From the NCBI GenBank assembly GCA_031216915.1, contig CM062296.1:453530287-453594286 (forward strand): a stretch of DNA of 64,000 nucleotides, written 5' to 3'. Made by a program: the position numbers and the translations under genes. The number at the start of each line of letters is the position of its first letter. Positions within the stretch are counted from its first letter, which is position 1. This DNA is from Pictodentalium vernedei (taxonomy: Eukaryota > Mollusca > Scaphopoda > Dentaliida > Dentaliidae). Below are positions 1 to 11,600 of the stretch, one piece after another. The notes under the pieces were generated by a model. It was given only the letters and a program-made list of their open reading frames with translations. It was not told the DNA's origin and searched no databases.

Positions 1-104
1 GTTCTGTCTTAGTTTTCAACCGCAACTCGTTTGTTCGGGGTAAGTCAGACGCAAAAATCCGGAATGTTCCAGAACAGAATCAAAGTTCTTTCGGGAGAGG
101 AACC

Positions 105-255
105 TGCTTGACACTTGCTAAAAAAAAAAGGTTTCGCCTCAAACACATAGCTTACGACCATAGGTCATGGGCTATAGATTGTGAGCAAAAAAAATGAAGA
201 GCGATTTTTATTTATAGCCTTGGTCGTTTTTGTCCGTTACATGAGGTAAATGGTA
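105..255. repeat. Degenerate MITE-A fragment
   Basis: Retains CTTGACACTTGCTAAAAA, CAAACACATAGCTTACGACC and GTCGTTTTTGTCCGTTAC blocks of subfamily A; ends and core are gone. Confidence 0.55.
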
Positions 256-771
256 AACTATCTCATAGAATTTGGATAGATTTTCAGGAATTCGAACTCT
301 GAGAATTGGAAACAACATTCTCCAGTGGCAGCCACGCCATCGAATGATATCTGAAACGCTTATTTAACATCCAAGAAAATAATATAACAAAGCCAACACA
401 AAACGTATTTATCAGAATTAGCACCTTCAAGCAGCTTCGAGGGGAGAAAAAATACGTCAGCAAGAAATGATCATGACAATCAGTAAACAAAGGTTAACAC
501 GTCAGTCGATTAATTCCCAACTTTGATAAACAATTCAGTTGAGAAATAATAGGTTTGTCCTTTTCTGGGTGTCCAAAACATAATCCACGTGGGCGAGGAG
601 GACGAATGAATTAACATTATACCTATCATTAAAGACTGTGGACCAACTTTATGACAGGTACCAAAATATGACAATATTCTTCCTGAAACATAGAGGAAGG
701 ACCCGCGACTTAGTATTGGAGAAAACAAAACGTTAGTATCTTCTTTATTCCTTGGCAAACACGGATTGTTA
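256..771. other. No recognisable feature
   Basis: Unique-looking AT-rich sequence; open frames here have no recognisable motif. Confidence 0.4.
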
Positions 772-812
772 CCCCCCCCCCCCCCCCCCCCCCCCCCCCA
801 CACACACACACA
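772..812. repeat. C28 homopolymer followed by (CA)n
   Basis: A run of about 28 C, then CACACACACACACA. The longest of about 14 G/C homopolymers in the window. Confidence 0.95.
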
Positions 813-1079
813 TATTTTGATTCCCTGGCATTGAGGAAGAGATTGTTCTAGGACCTTTCCGCTGACTCCTTCTCCATATCCCTCGATACTCATAACAACT
901 CTCTCAGCCATACCTATCCTTAAACACATATCCTCCAATTTTTTCACCTACCCTTTCATCAGAATACTAGAATAATTTATTATTTCGTTGTATCAGTGCC
1001 TACTTTGAGCGTTCTCAATCAACAGTATCGCCGCTATCTTGCTAATTTGATCTTTCTCGCAGTGGAGTAGCTATCGGGG

Positions 1080-2160
1080 CCTCAATATTGATGCCGGACT
1101 AAACTAAGTTCAAAGATCGTTGCCAGCGGCAACATTTTTTGACGAACGGAAATAGAAGAAAATCGATAGCTCCCAACTAGAGCTCATCTCAAACAAGCAT
1201 GCCAGGTTTCAAAGCAATCCGATCATAAATGTGCACTGTTGGGTGTGCCAAAGGGAAATATTGAGGTCTGACTAAACTAAGTTCTAAAAAACGTTGGCTG
1301 CGGGAAATTGTTTTGACGGAAATGGAAGAAAATCGACAGCTCCCATCTAGAGGTCACCCCAAAAAAGCATGCCAGGTTACAAAGCAATCCGATCATAAAT
1401 GTGCCCTATAGGGTGTGCCAAAGGGAAATACTGAGGTCTGACTAAACTAAGTTCTAAGAACGTTGGCCGCGGCAACATTTTTTGACGGAAATGGAAGAAA
1501 ATCGATAGCTCCCATCTAGAGGTCACCCCAAAAATCGATAGCTCCCATCTAGAGGTCACCCCTAACAAGCATGCCAGGTTTCAAAGCAATCCGATCATAA
1601 ATGTGCCCTGTAGGGTGTGCCAAAGGGAAATATTGAGGTCTGACTAAACTAAGTTCTAAGAACGTTGGACGCGGCAACATATTTTGACGGAAATGGAAGA
1701 AAATCGATAGCTCCCATCTAGAGGTCACCCCAAACAAGCCTGCCAGGTTTCAAAGCAATCCTATCATAAATGTGCACTGTAGGGTGTGCCAAAGGGAAAT
1801 ATTGAGGTCTGACTGAACTAAGTTCTAAAAACGTTGGCCGCGGCAAAATGTTTTGACAGAAATGAAAGAAAATCAATAGCTCCCATCTGGAGGTCACCCC
1901 AAACAAGCATGCCAGGTTTCAAAGCAATCTGATCATAAATGTGCCCTGAAGGGTGTGCCAAAGAGAAATATTGAGGTCTGACTAAACTAAGTTCTAAGAA
2001 CGTTGGCCCGGCAACATTTTTTGATGGAAATTGAAGAAAATCGATAGCTCCCGTCTAGAGGTCACCCCAAACAAGCATACCAAGTTTCAAAGCGATCTGA
2101 TCGTAAATGTGACCTGTGAGGTATGCCAAAGGAAATTGTGGACGTACGTACGTACGTACG
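1080..2160 (+). repeat. Tandem array 1, ~169-bp unit
   Basis: The anchor GAGGTCTGACTAAACTAAG recurs at 1263, 1433, 1635, 1804 and 1973 (spacings 170, 202, 169, 169; the 202 contains a ~33-bp duplication). It ends in ACGTACGTACGTACGTACG at about 2143. Confidence 0.92.
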
Positions 2161-2184
2161 CCGACGGATGAGAAGTGATGGCAA

Positions 2185-2214
2185 TAGCTCAGCTTGACTT
2201 TGTCAAGTTGAGCT
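2185..2214. repeat. Hairpin at the 3' end of array 1
   Basis: TAGCTCAGCTTGACTTTGTC followed by its mirror AAGTTGAGCTA, then AAAAA. The same AGCTCA...GAGCTAA ending follows arrays 3 and 5. A hairpin next to a CTAA terminus is what Helitron/Helentron 3' ends look like. Confidence 0.75.
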
Positions 2215-2269
2215 AAAAAATGACTGTAAATCGGAAAGATAAAAAATATACGGTTTCAAATTTTTAGCA

Positions 2270-3710
2270 TATGAAAATTAACTATAGGCTCTAAAGCGCC
2301 TGTAATCGTTCATCTGGAACTACATATAAAAATGTGATTTCCCATAGGTTTTCCATGGTAACTATGAGTCGCAATTGTGGCCATGTTTGCAACATTACAT
2401 CATCATTACGTGAGGATCATTGGTAGAAGGTGTCCCAGTCCTCAATCATATGAAGTTTCAAAACATTTGACTTTGTAGTTTCAGAGGGGAAGATCGTTGC
2501 CAAATCCATCAATCAGAATCAGTGAATGTCTCTGGTGGCCATATTTTTCAACCAACCGGAACAAAAAGAGAACTGTTTATAGAGAGCATCCCATAGACCA
2601 TTCCTGCGAAGTTTGGTTCACGTCGGCTCAGAAATTCTAGTGAAGAAGATGAAAATGTGATTTCCCATAGGGTTTCTATAATACTTATAAGCCGCAATTG
2701 CAGCCATGTTTGCAACTCGATCAATAATATATGAGTATCGTTGGTAGAGAGAGTCTCAGTCATCAACCATGCAAAGTTTCAAAACATTTGGCCCTGTGGT
2801 TTCAGAGGAGAATATTTTTCAAAATCCACCAATCAGAATCAGAAAATTATTCTGGCAGCCACGTTTTTTGATGCACAGTAACAAAAATGAGGCGCATTTG
2901 TACAAGACCTTCCATAGACTATCCCTGCCAGGTTTGGTTCACGTCGGCGCAGTAGTTTCAGAGAAGAAGATGAAAATGTGATTTCCCGTAGGGTTTCTAT
3001 AGTAACTATAAACCGCAATTGCGGCAATGTATACAACCTGATCAACATTAAATGAGGATCGTTGGTAGAGGGGTGCCAGTCATCAAACATGCACAGTTTC
3101 AAAACATTTGGCCCTGTGGCTTCAGAGAAGATTTTACAAAATCCACCAATCAGAATCAAAGAATGCCCTTGGTGGCCATGTTTTCAAACCCATGGGATCA
3201 AATTGAGAACCGTCTGTAGAGGACTCCCAAAGACTACCCCTTTCAGGTTTGGTTCACGTCGGCTCAGTAGTTACGGAGAAGAAGGTGAAAATGTGATTTC
3301 CCATGGGGTTTCTATAGTAACTATAAGCTGCAACTTAAGCTATGTTTGCAACCCGATCAGAATTAAATGATGATCATTGGTAGAGGTGGTCCCAGTCATC
3401 ATTTATGCGAAGTATCACAACATTTGGCCCGGCAAATTCAGAGGAGTAGTTTTTGAAAATCCACCAACCTGAATCAAAGAATGCCCCTGGCGGCCATGTT
3501 GTTCAACCCACGGGGACAAAATGAGGATTGTTTGTAGAGGACCTTCCATAGACCATTCTTGCCAAGTTTGGTTCACGCCGGCTCAGTAGTTCCAGAGAAG
3601 AAGATGAAAATATGATTTCCCATAGGGTTTCCATAGTAACTATAAGCTGCAATTCAAGCCATGTTTGCATCCCGATCAACATTAAATTAGGATCGTTGGT
3701 AGAGGGGGCA
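2270..3710 (+). repeat. Tandem array 2, ~320-bp unit
   Basis: The anchor GTGATTTCCC recurs at about 2336, 2659, 2980, 3295 and 3614 (spacings 323, 321, 315, 319). Same family as array 3. It stops abruptly at the Tc1 pseudogene. Confidence 0.92.
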
Positions 3711-4645
3711 CCAAGCTCATGGACACTTCTTGGCTGGACTGGACGGACTGAAATTACAAGCTGCAACTCATTCCAGACATGTTCGATTCGATTGAGGTCA
3801 GGGGATCTTGCTGGCCAGTCCATACGCTCAATCCACTCCATCTGTTGGTACTCCCCGACAGTACGGGCAACATGAGGACGGGCATTATCGTCCATCAGAA
3901 TGAATCGATCACCCACTGCACCTGCATACAATCTGACGTGGACATTCAGGATCTCATCAATATACCGTTGTGCACTCAATGTACCACGTTCAAGGACACA
4001 GAGCTCTGTACGTCCATCCCAGCTGATGCCGCCCCAGACCATGATTGACCCTCCACTATAGCGGTCATGCTCAGCAATGCTGGATGCATGGAATCGCTCT
4101 CCTGGTCTTCTCCATACCATAGAACGCCTATCTGTGTGGCCTAGGCAGTACCTTGACTCATCTGTAAAAAGGACAGGTCGCCAATCTTCTCTGGTTCATC
4201 CAACGTGGTCCCTGACCCATTCATGTCGTGCCTGGCGGTGTTTCTGGAACAGCGGAATGCGAATACATGGTTTTCTCGATCGGAGACCACATTCGTGCAA
4301 CCTTGCCCGGATAGTCTAGTCTGCGTCGAAACATTTACCCCGGATGCATTCTGAAGGTCACTGCGAAGCTGGGTTGCTGTGGCAAAGCGGTTCTTACGGA
4401 CCTGAATAATCAAAAACCGGTCTTCAGCTGCAGATGTTGCCCTGTCTCTGCCATCATTATGTCGTCTTACTGGTGTGCCACACTGCTGAAATCTTGCTCA
4501 GGCTCTGGTGACCACCGTATGGTGAACACCAAGGGCTTCACCAACCTGACGATGCGTAGCCCCTTGCTCCACTATCCCTACAGCCCGCCCAGTTCTGCTT
4601 CAGACAAAAGTCTTCTTACATTTGCATTTGCCATATTCAATCATT
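3710..4645 (-). pseudogene. Tc1/mariner (Tc1-like, DD34E) transposase, decayed
   Basis: Read on the minus strand. N-terminal helix-turn-helix fragments (ANANVRRLLSEAELGG, RQVGEALGVHHTVVTRA) lead to the HTH/linker region RKNRFATATQLRSDLQNASG. The catalytic region is LFTDESRY, GGSIMVWGGISWDGRTEL, FILMDDNARPH, then ERMDWPARSPDLNRIEHVWN. All three catalytic residues of a DD34E transposase are visible: D of FTDES, D of MDDN, E of NRIEH. There is at least one nonsense codon (just upstream of TREDWRPV) and a frameshift near 4250. The C-terminus stops at HELG, where it joins the 320-bp tandem array. A possible TIR, CTCAAAGTTTGCTAAG on the minus strand, ends near 4915. Confidence 0.85.
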
Positions 4646-4915
4646 AAATCACAAGGGTTTGTGTTGAAATGAAGATTAAATACCCTACACATGTCATTTA
4701 CATGTAGACAGTACACGAAAACATCATGAAAATCAAGGGGTACATGCTTTCCATGACTGTCACGAAAAGTCTGCCTGTCAAGAGAGCTAACGTAAACACT
4801 GGGGACCATCTCAATACATTCCTCAATCATATCCACCAAAAATATCGCAAATATGTCACAAGCAAATTTCACAATGATGTGTCAAATATTTGGTGCTTAG
4901 CAAACTTTGAGTAGT

Positions 4916-5789
4916 ATAGTAGGACCGGTGTGTATAGAGATTATTGGCGGTGTTGAGGTGGAAGTTAGTGTTGGTTGTGCGCGAGTGTGAGGCTGGGGTG
5001 GGGGGGGGGGGGGGTGGCGTGATGGCAGTGATGCACCTAGAATTCTCAATTTGGTGGTTTGCCACATAATAACAGCTAGTTGTAACTTTATTAAGACTCA
5101 TTCAAAATTTGGAAAACATAAAACTATTAAAATATGTTCAGGTGAGATCCGCGCCATAGCTCTGAGGCTATGCATGGGGTACGGTATTATCCGCCATAAT
5201 ACCTGGACATCCGTTGCCTCTGGTTGGACATGCCCATGTGTTGTCGCATATAACATCATCTGACTTCGTATCGGTTCTCTTGAGAAAAAGATGAATCACA
5301 AAATAGGGTGTGCTCCTCTCTGAAATCCACCATGTAGGAAGCAGTTTCTCAACTCCGTACCCAGGGGAAGGCCACAAAAAATTTGCAAGACGTGACGTGG
5401 GGGTGGGTGGGTCTCTTGAGTGCGCCAAAAATGTGCATTTCCAACTTGTGCAATTTTTGGAATTTTTTAAAAATATATCAATATATCAGCTAATATATAC
5501 CATCATTTGTGTTTCAAACCTTAAAGATGATGTTGTGCATCACACTCTTAACATAAATACAACATTAGGAGGCTTTATATGTGATAATATTGGGCTTAAA
5601 GTGGGAAAATGTCACACGTTAGTAGGGGGTGGGTGTCTTGTTCGAAATGTAGAAAATGTGCAGACAATATTTTGGGAACAATTCAAATGAAAATTTGTTC
5701 CCGTATATGTACACCTGCTCTGGCCAAGCCTGATAATGAACATCTTGTCATTTGTAGATTGGGGCCCACAGCAGCCCACAGGTACCAGT
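4916..5789. other. No gene recognised; G-rich tracts
   Basis: Contains a G run at about 4999-5014 and GGGTGGGTGGGT-type runs. Some of these recur weakly at 6100-6180, perhaps a diverged repeat. Confidence 0.4.
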
Positions 5790-6035
5790 TTAACCCTTTA
5801 CCTAACATGAAAAGCAGACGACACTTGCCAAAAAATGATTGAATAACTAATTTTTTCATTTTTTGTCTCAAAAACATAGGTTATGACCCCTCATTGGAAC
5901 GAGCTCGACGAGCTCGTTCCAATGAGGGGTCATAACCTATGTTTTTGAGACAAAAAATGAAAAAATAAAAATTAATTGGCGATTTTTGAGAATAGCGCTG
6001 GCCGGTTTTGGCCGTTATATTGGGTAAAGGGTTAA
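5790..6035 (+). mobile_element. TTAA palindromic MITE, subfamily A
   Basis: TTAA at both ends, a termini pair TTAACCCTTTACCTAACATG / TTGGGTAAAGGGTTAA, and a central near-perfect palindrome around GGAACGAGCTCG (about 5868-5955). TTAA targets and CCC termini are typical of piggyBac-type elements, which is inference. Plus is defined as the AACATGAAAAGCAGACG end on the left. Confidence 0.92.
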
Positions 6036-6489
6036 GAACATTATGAAAACCCCCTAAAGACAGCTGTGCCTACTAAGTTTATAAGCTTATTTTGGATTTT
6101 AATGGGAGAGTGGGGGGTGGGTGTCTGAGAACGATAGTAGAAAATTTGCACGTAGTGGGTGGGTGGGTGTAAAAAGGAGCCGAATAAAAAATAGGACGTC
6201 ACGTGTTGCAAATTTTTAGTGACCCCCCCCCCCCCCCCCTTGCCGTACCCGCCAATTTTCCGCCTGTTTAAATGTGCCTGTGGGAATGTGTGACGTGGGA
6301 ATGTGTATAGGGTGGAGTCTAGGGGTGATCTTTAGCAACACTTGTACTGTGCGGGGGGGGGGGGGGGGGTGTGGCACGAAGCGGAATATCTTAGACTCTC
6401 ATCTGTAAAAACACTGCAATTATGACCAATGCAAGATATTTCCACACTCATTACATCAGCCCATGTAATTTACAAATCGAACAGTCGCG
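6036..6489. other. No gene recognised; C and G homopolymers
   Basis: C run at about 6223-6239 and G run at about 6353-6370; otherwise nothing seen. Confidence 0.4.
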
Positions 6490-6605
6490 AAAATATTTCA
6501 ACAAAACCACATTACGTGATCCCTCATTGGGACGAGCTCCTTCTAATTAGGTGTCACAAGATATGGTTTTCTTTAATTTTTTTTCAAAGCGAATAACTAG
6601 GAAAG
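6490..6605. repeat. Degenerate MITE-B core fragment
   Basis: TTTCAACAAAACCACATTACGTGATCC followed by GGACGAGCTCC and a decayed second arm. It lies just downstream of the Harbinger remnant. Confidence 0.65.
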
Positions 6606-6689
6606 GAAATTATTTTCTTCAAATAACTGTGTTTGTGTGTGTGTTCATTTTATTACCATTCTGTAAAGTTGACACAAAATTAGGAAAAA

Positions 6690-7253
6690 TGATTTTGAGT
6701 AAGGATTCTTCAAAGCAAGCCCTCTGGTTGCGTTTCGCACTCTTGGGAAGTCAAACTCATCATCATCATTTAGGCCATCTTCTGAATAGCCTGATTCTAT
6801 ATAGTCTCATGCAATGTTGTGTAGTACACATGACGCCACAATGATGGCCTTGCTTGTTTCTAAACGGTAACGGAGACGTGAGTTAGCGCCGATACACGGA
6901 AATCTTCTTTTGAGGACACAAAAGCTCTATCAATTATGTTCCGAGTGCTGCGGTGTGAACGATTCTAGCGTCTCTCTGCTTCGGTAGCTGGATGCAAAAC
7001 CGGGGTAAGAAGGTATTTCTCGCACGCATAGCCATTATCACCCAACAGGATACCACCGACAATGCCATCTCCCAAGCGGGACTGTAGAGTTCAGAAAAAT
7101 TCGACTATCTTGGCTAGATCCTAGCCAACGAATAACCACTTTCGGATCTTCATATGTGCATCGCAAACCATTTGCACATTGAGGGAATAGAAACCCTTAC
7201 GGTTGACGTAGATGGTGAGATTGGCAACTTTTGTGCGACGCGCGAGTCTTATA
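6690..7253 (-). pseudogene. Harbinger (HARBI1-like) transposase, C-terminal half
   Basis: This continues the interrupted gene. RLARRTKVANLTIYVNRKGF and YSLNVQMVCDAHMKI run to about 7121. Other frames then give [51 protein letters not shown], and SKAIIVASCVLHNIA near 6805. These are the second half of the DDE domain: D of LLGDNGY is the second catalytic residue, and the position normally occupied by E in VERAFG appears here as D (IIDRAF). At least two frameshifts are needed, so this is a decayed copy. A degenerate TTAA MITE fragment lies just downstream (6490-6605). Confidence 0.87.
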
Positions 7254-7420
7254 TAGCGGGGGAGGAATTCGCTAGAATTGTGCACTTGGTGATACCTTCC
7301 TGAAATTTGGCATGATGTAAGGGTAGGCATCAGAGATTTCAAAATCGATCGGCTACAAGTTGGCACCATCCTCTAGCCACCACTAGCAGCGAAATCCAAA
7401 ATGGCCGCCAAGCGGATCGA
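7254..7420 (+). repeat. Left terminal inverted repeat of the 6.56-kb transposon
   Basis: It begins TAGCGGGGGAGGAATTCG and matches the reverse complement of the right end for roughly 165 bp, with small indels. Compared with the right TIR it lacks about 11 bp just after the first 18 bp. The inner part contains AATCCAAAATGGCCGCC. Confidence 0.85.
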
Positions 7421-8682
7421 AAAAAAGCTATTTTCGCCGATCGCACAACTGAAGCTCCAAACCTAACACCATACATGTGCTGTAATTGATGTGAATGATG
7501 GAGTGAAGCCCTTGGAACAAGTTGGGGGGAAGATTAATGGATAATGGGATCAGAATTTCCGTCGATGTGTGCGTCTGTGTGTCTGACTGTCAGTATGATC
7601 GTCCGTCCGTAGATAAATTAGTGTTGAATGTTTCTCGGGAATGCAATGGTCAAATGAACATGGTATGAGAGATTCCTGTCAACACATGAACAAGGGTACT
7701 CGATAGTATGCAGCAGTGGGGATACTTGGACATTTGATAATCCAATTAAAGTGACAGTCTATTCTCAACTTCCGGCATTTTCGATAGATTTATTTTCTAA
7801 GAAAATAAAACTATCAAATTTCTAGAGGAGTTCTGGTTCAATCTCAACACCATAGCGACACGTCTGCCAGCAAGGGCAGTGCTGGAATGAACTCGGGATG
7901 CATTAGTTCCCGTTGTTAATTATACAATGTTATCTTGCCAGTATAGAACATTGGCAAAATGGGACTAGAAGGGGTGAGTGTATGTTTGCAGTCATTCGAG
8001 GTACAGGAATATTTTTTGACTACAAGTAGTATTCTTCATTTTCGGCCAGTTAAGATGTGGTGTGTTCCAAGTCAGGATTAATGTTGCCGACACTTAATGC
8101 CCATCCCTCATGGTATGCTACTTTACCAGGGATATAGAGATATAGCCACCACTGGGAGCCAAAACATGACCTTTGATGTCGATGAGTGGTCGAAATGTTT
8201 TAGCGAATAACTTATCGAAATATGATCCGGTATGGCAATTTGATACCTTACGTTAGATTTATTAGATCAACTCAGGTATGGATTCATTGAGACATGAGTG
8301 CGCTACAAGATGAAGGATTTCCAAGTTGATTTGCTATGGAGTAGGAACTGACTAGTCACATGTGGCCTATGGCCAGAGAAAGACAAGGATACCATAGATG
8401 AACACACGGGTGAACGAAGGTATCAACTGTTGTACAGAGGCAAAATAGTTGGGGATATTGTATCATGCTATGCATGAATTAACACCGTCTTGTGCAGTAA
8501 ATAACAGACTATTTTCCGAAATCTAAAACTGTATTCCTATACCCCGGACAATGTAGCAAGCCACATGGGATGAACATTTGTTAGCAAAATCAACTCAACT
8601 AGAAACATGACATGTGTTAACTGGCCGAAAATGGAAAAAAAATACCAGAATAGGAGATGACTGGTCCTAACATGACAGTATA
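7421..8682. other. 3' non-coding region of the transposon
   Basis: About 1.26 kb between the ORF stop and the left TIR, with no coding potential I can recognise. It includes GTCCGTCCGT repeats near 7598 and a TTTATT (minus-strand AATAAA) near 7788. Confidence 0.5.
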
Positions 8683-11600
8683 CTACTCAATATTGTTACA
8701 ACAGCCACCTTCACACTTACACAAAGGTGTGCACCTTAATCCAGCTTTCAAGCATTTGCAATTGCCCTTGCAGGCCTTGGCACAACTACAGTGGAGCATC
8801 AGTGCACATGCAGCACTTGCGTCTCCTAGGTGAGTCCAAAATGGGACCAGAATATTGAGACGTGGATTCCACTCCCATCCGTACTGTGATGGGTCTGGCA
8901 CACATAAGTGTTTCTGCAGAGCACGATGCCAAATGAAAGATGACACAAGAATTACCCTTTTTACATGTTGATACAGAGCTGCTTTGGTGGGCGGGATGTT
9001 TTCCATAGACTTAAGGCCATGTGTGAACATATGCCGTCTCGCATCATTGACACGTGTACTGACACAACTGTTACTGTACATCTGTATGGTGAGTTTTTCG
9101 ATATGCTGCATATGAGGGGAATCCTCTGAAAAGACTTGCGGATTCTCAGTCAATTCTATCATCATTTCAGTTGATGCGGGAAAATTCATCCATGCATTCC
9201 ATCCTGTCTTCTTCCCAATGCCGAGCATGCTGGATGTTACATCACAACCTGTGAAGGCGTGGAAGAAAGTCAGGGCCTTACAGTAATCAGGTCCAAGTTG
9301 TGAAGCTATCTCATGAATTGGCATATCTTTATATGCCTTTCCAATTCCAAACCCAATCCACAGCTCACTGAGTCCAAGGTCACGGAATGTTGCGAAATGG
9401 TGCAAAGACAGAATGACGACATCAGAATCAACCGTGCGAAGAAAAGCTATTTTGTGACCTTGTGAGACTGCATGGTTGAGATGAAGCATCATGCGCGTGT
9501 CTGCTTCCTCGTGGTTCGATGGAGATATGTCACATAAGCTAACATCCTTATTGCATAGTACATATTCTCCTGATGTCGTTAACAACTGGTACTCGGATGT
9601 TGATGTTAATTTCAGCAGTTCAGCAGACAGGAACTTGAAAAATTCGTCTTTATTCTCACTAACTTTCAAGAATGCCTGCCAATTCTTCCCTTTAGGTAAA
9701 GGGACGTTCTCGGACACCCGTATCAACCTAACTGCTGTCTCACCGAGGCGTTTTGCTCGCGTCTGATTCTTCAAACTGCCTTCGGGGTAACAGTCATAGA
9801 TCGCATCAACCCTTGTGGTGTTCGTGTTAATCAGAGATTCGATGTATGGCAATAATTGCAATCGAGCATATTCTCCAAACAGATCCGCTTTCTGTGGTTT
9901 GATTACATGGACTACAGCAGGCATATCCAAGATGACAACTGAAGCTTGTCTAGCTGCTGAATTCTTCCCTTGTGCAGGAATAGCTGGTAAACAATTGAGA
10001 ATTTGAGATTTTGTCCCACTCCGTAGCTTACCTCTATCGGATAATGCTGGCGGATCACGTGCATTCTCGTGCATGAAAAACTCATCCATGTTTGAATCAG
10101 GCCGGGCTTGCAGTGAAACGAACATCTGGGTAACTATTGCGGCAGTTGCTTTACTTGACATGAGTTTGTCTCGGCCTTTGTCCAGGTTGGCTGGGGGTGG
10201 GTTAAGGAAGGTATATATATTTGCCTTGGGAATAACATCATTCAGGGGTACGGTGCATTCCACAAGCCTTTCCTTCAAGAAAGTGGAATATAAATGCTTG
10301 CCCCTTTCGGGTAATGACCGTAAACTCTTACTAACTTCGGGGTCCATATATTCACCAGTATCTAATGTCACCAGCTGACCACTAGTTTCATCATAAGGGT
10401 TGATAATGAGTCCCTGATTCACCAGATCGAGGAGAGATTTCAATTGATTCAGAAATTTTTTCTGCTCTGATACCGAACTTTCCGGGTGTTCCGTGTTATC
10501 TGATGATGTTGTGTGGAAACTTGCATATTCATACTCATCTATAACACGCAGAACTTCTGACCTTGAAAGCTCAATAACGACTTTCTCTTCAGCCTGGCCA
10601 TAGAGACCTTTTGGACCACTGTCTTCTTTGAGTAGTTGGATACTATGTTCTTGGCTCTGATCTAAACCCATCATACTGAACTTCCTCTCACTACGCTGGA
10701 CCACAAAATGGCCTTCCATGAATTTGTTGTGGATTGAAGGATGCCGCCTGGGTAGCTGAGACATGTCTCTCAGAAATACGGGGACCCACCGACAATAATT
10801 TGTATGTCCTAGGGCAAAAAAGTAACTGCACAACTCATCGATAGAACACAGTGTACCAGGCCAGTTACCGATTCGTTGGTTCCGAACGAATTGACAGCTT
10901 GTCAAGAGAAAGTTCCGAACGATTTCACCCCAATAGCGCGCAGTTGGAGATTGTGAAAGAATCCTCTGTTCCCACATTTCAAATGACTCATGGGGCCCAG
11001 TCTGCTGACAGTAAATCTCATAAGCATTCTTTCTGAGGATCTCAAGCCAAGCTAGAGTGAGAAGATATGCCTGTCGCGTCCTCTTGACATGTTTCCCACC
11101 AAGTAGGGATGATGCTACACCGGGTGTGAATATCTTTGCGAGGTGAAACATTCGCTCCCAACCAGAACCACCCATAAGCTTACCACCAGCTTCTTGGGTG
11201 CACATTTCAAGATGCAGGAATCCAATCATACACACCATTCGATCCTCACCTATCTCCTCTGGGAACAGCCATTGACATTTTTTCTGCCTGGCATACAACG
11301 GACAGTCACCTTCAATGACAGGTATCTGGCCGGGGTTTACGAAAGCAGTAGCTTCCCTGACCACATACATAGCATGCTTCTGCATACTGAGTGAGTCCGC
11401 TTTCTGCTCACTGAAAACAGGGAATACCCCAATAACTGCACGAGGTTTGACATTGTCTTGATCTTCATGTTTTGAAAAGAAGCCTGAAAAGGTCACAGGG
11501 ACTTCATCAAGCTGCCAGCTGCCATCAACCTTCCCTTTATTGCTGATCTGTGACACATGAGACAACCAGTCATTCTCTCCCACGTTCAAATCTGCATATT

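Noticed and set aside
510..947. 145-codon minus-strand frame with a poly-glycine stretch
   Set aside because: It is produced by the C28 run; not a gene.
1080..2140. CRISPR-like regular repeats
   Set aside because: Units are ~169 bp and continuous with no spacers, in a eukaryotic context.
2548..3370. Several overlapping frames resembling each other
   Set aside because: They are repeated translations of the ~320-bp tandem unit, not paralogous genes.
5790..6035. TTAACCC motifs as possible internal telomeric repeats
   Set aside because: They occur once per element end with TTAA, not as tandem TTAGGG arrays.
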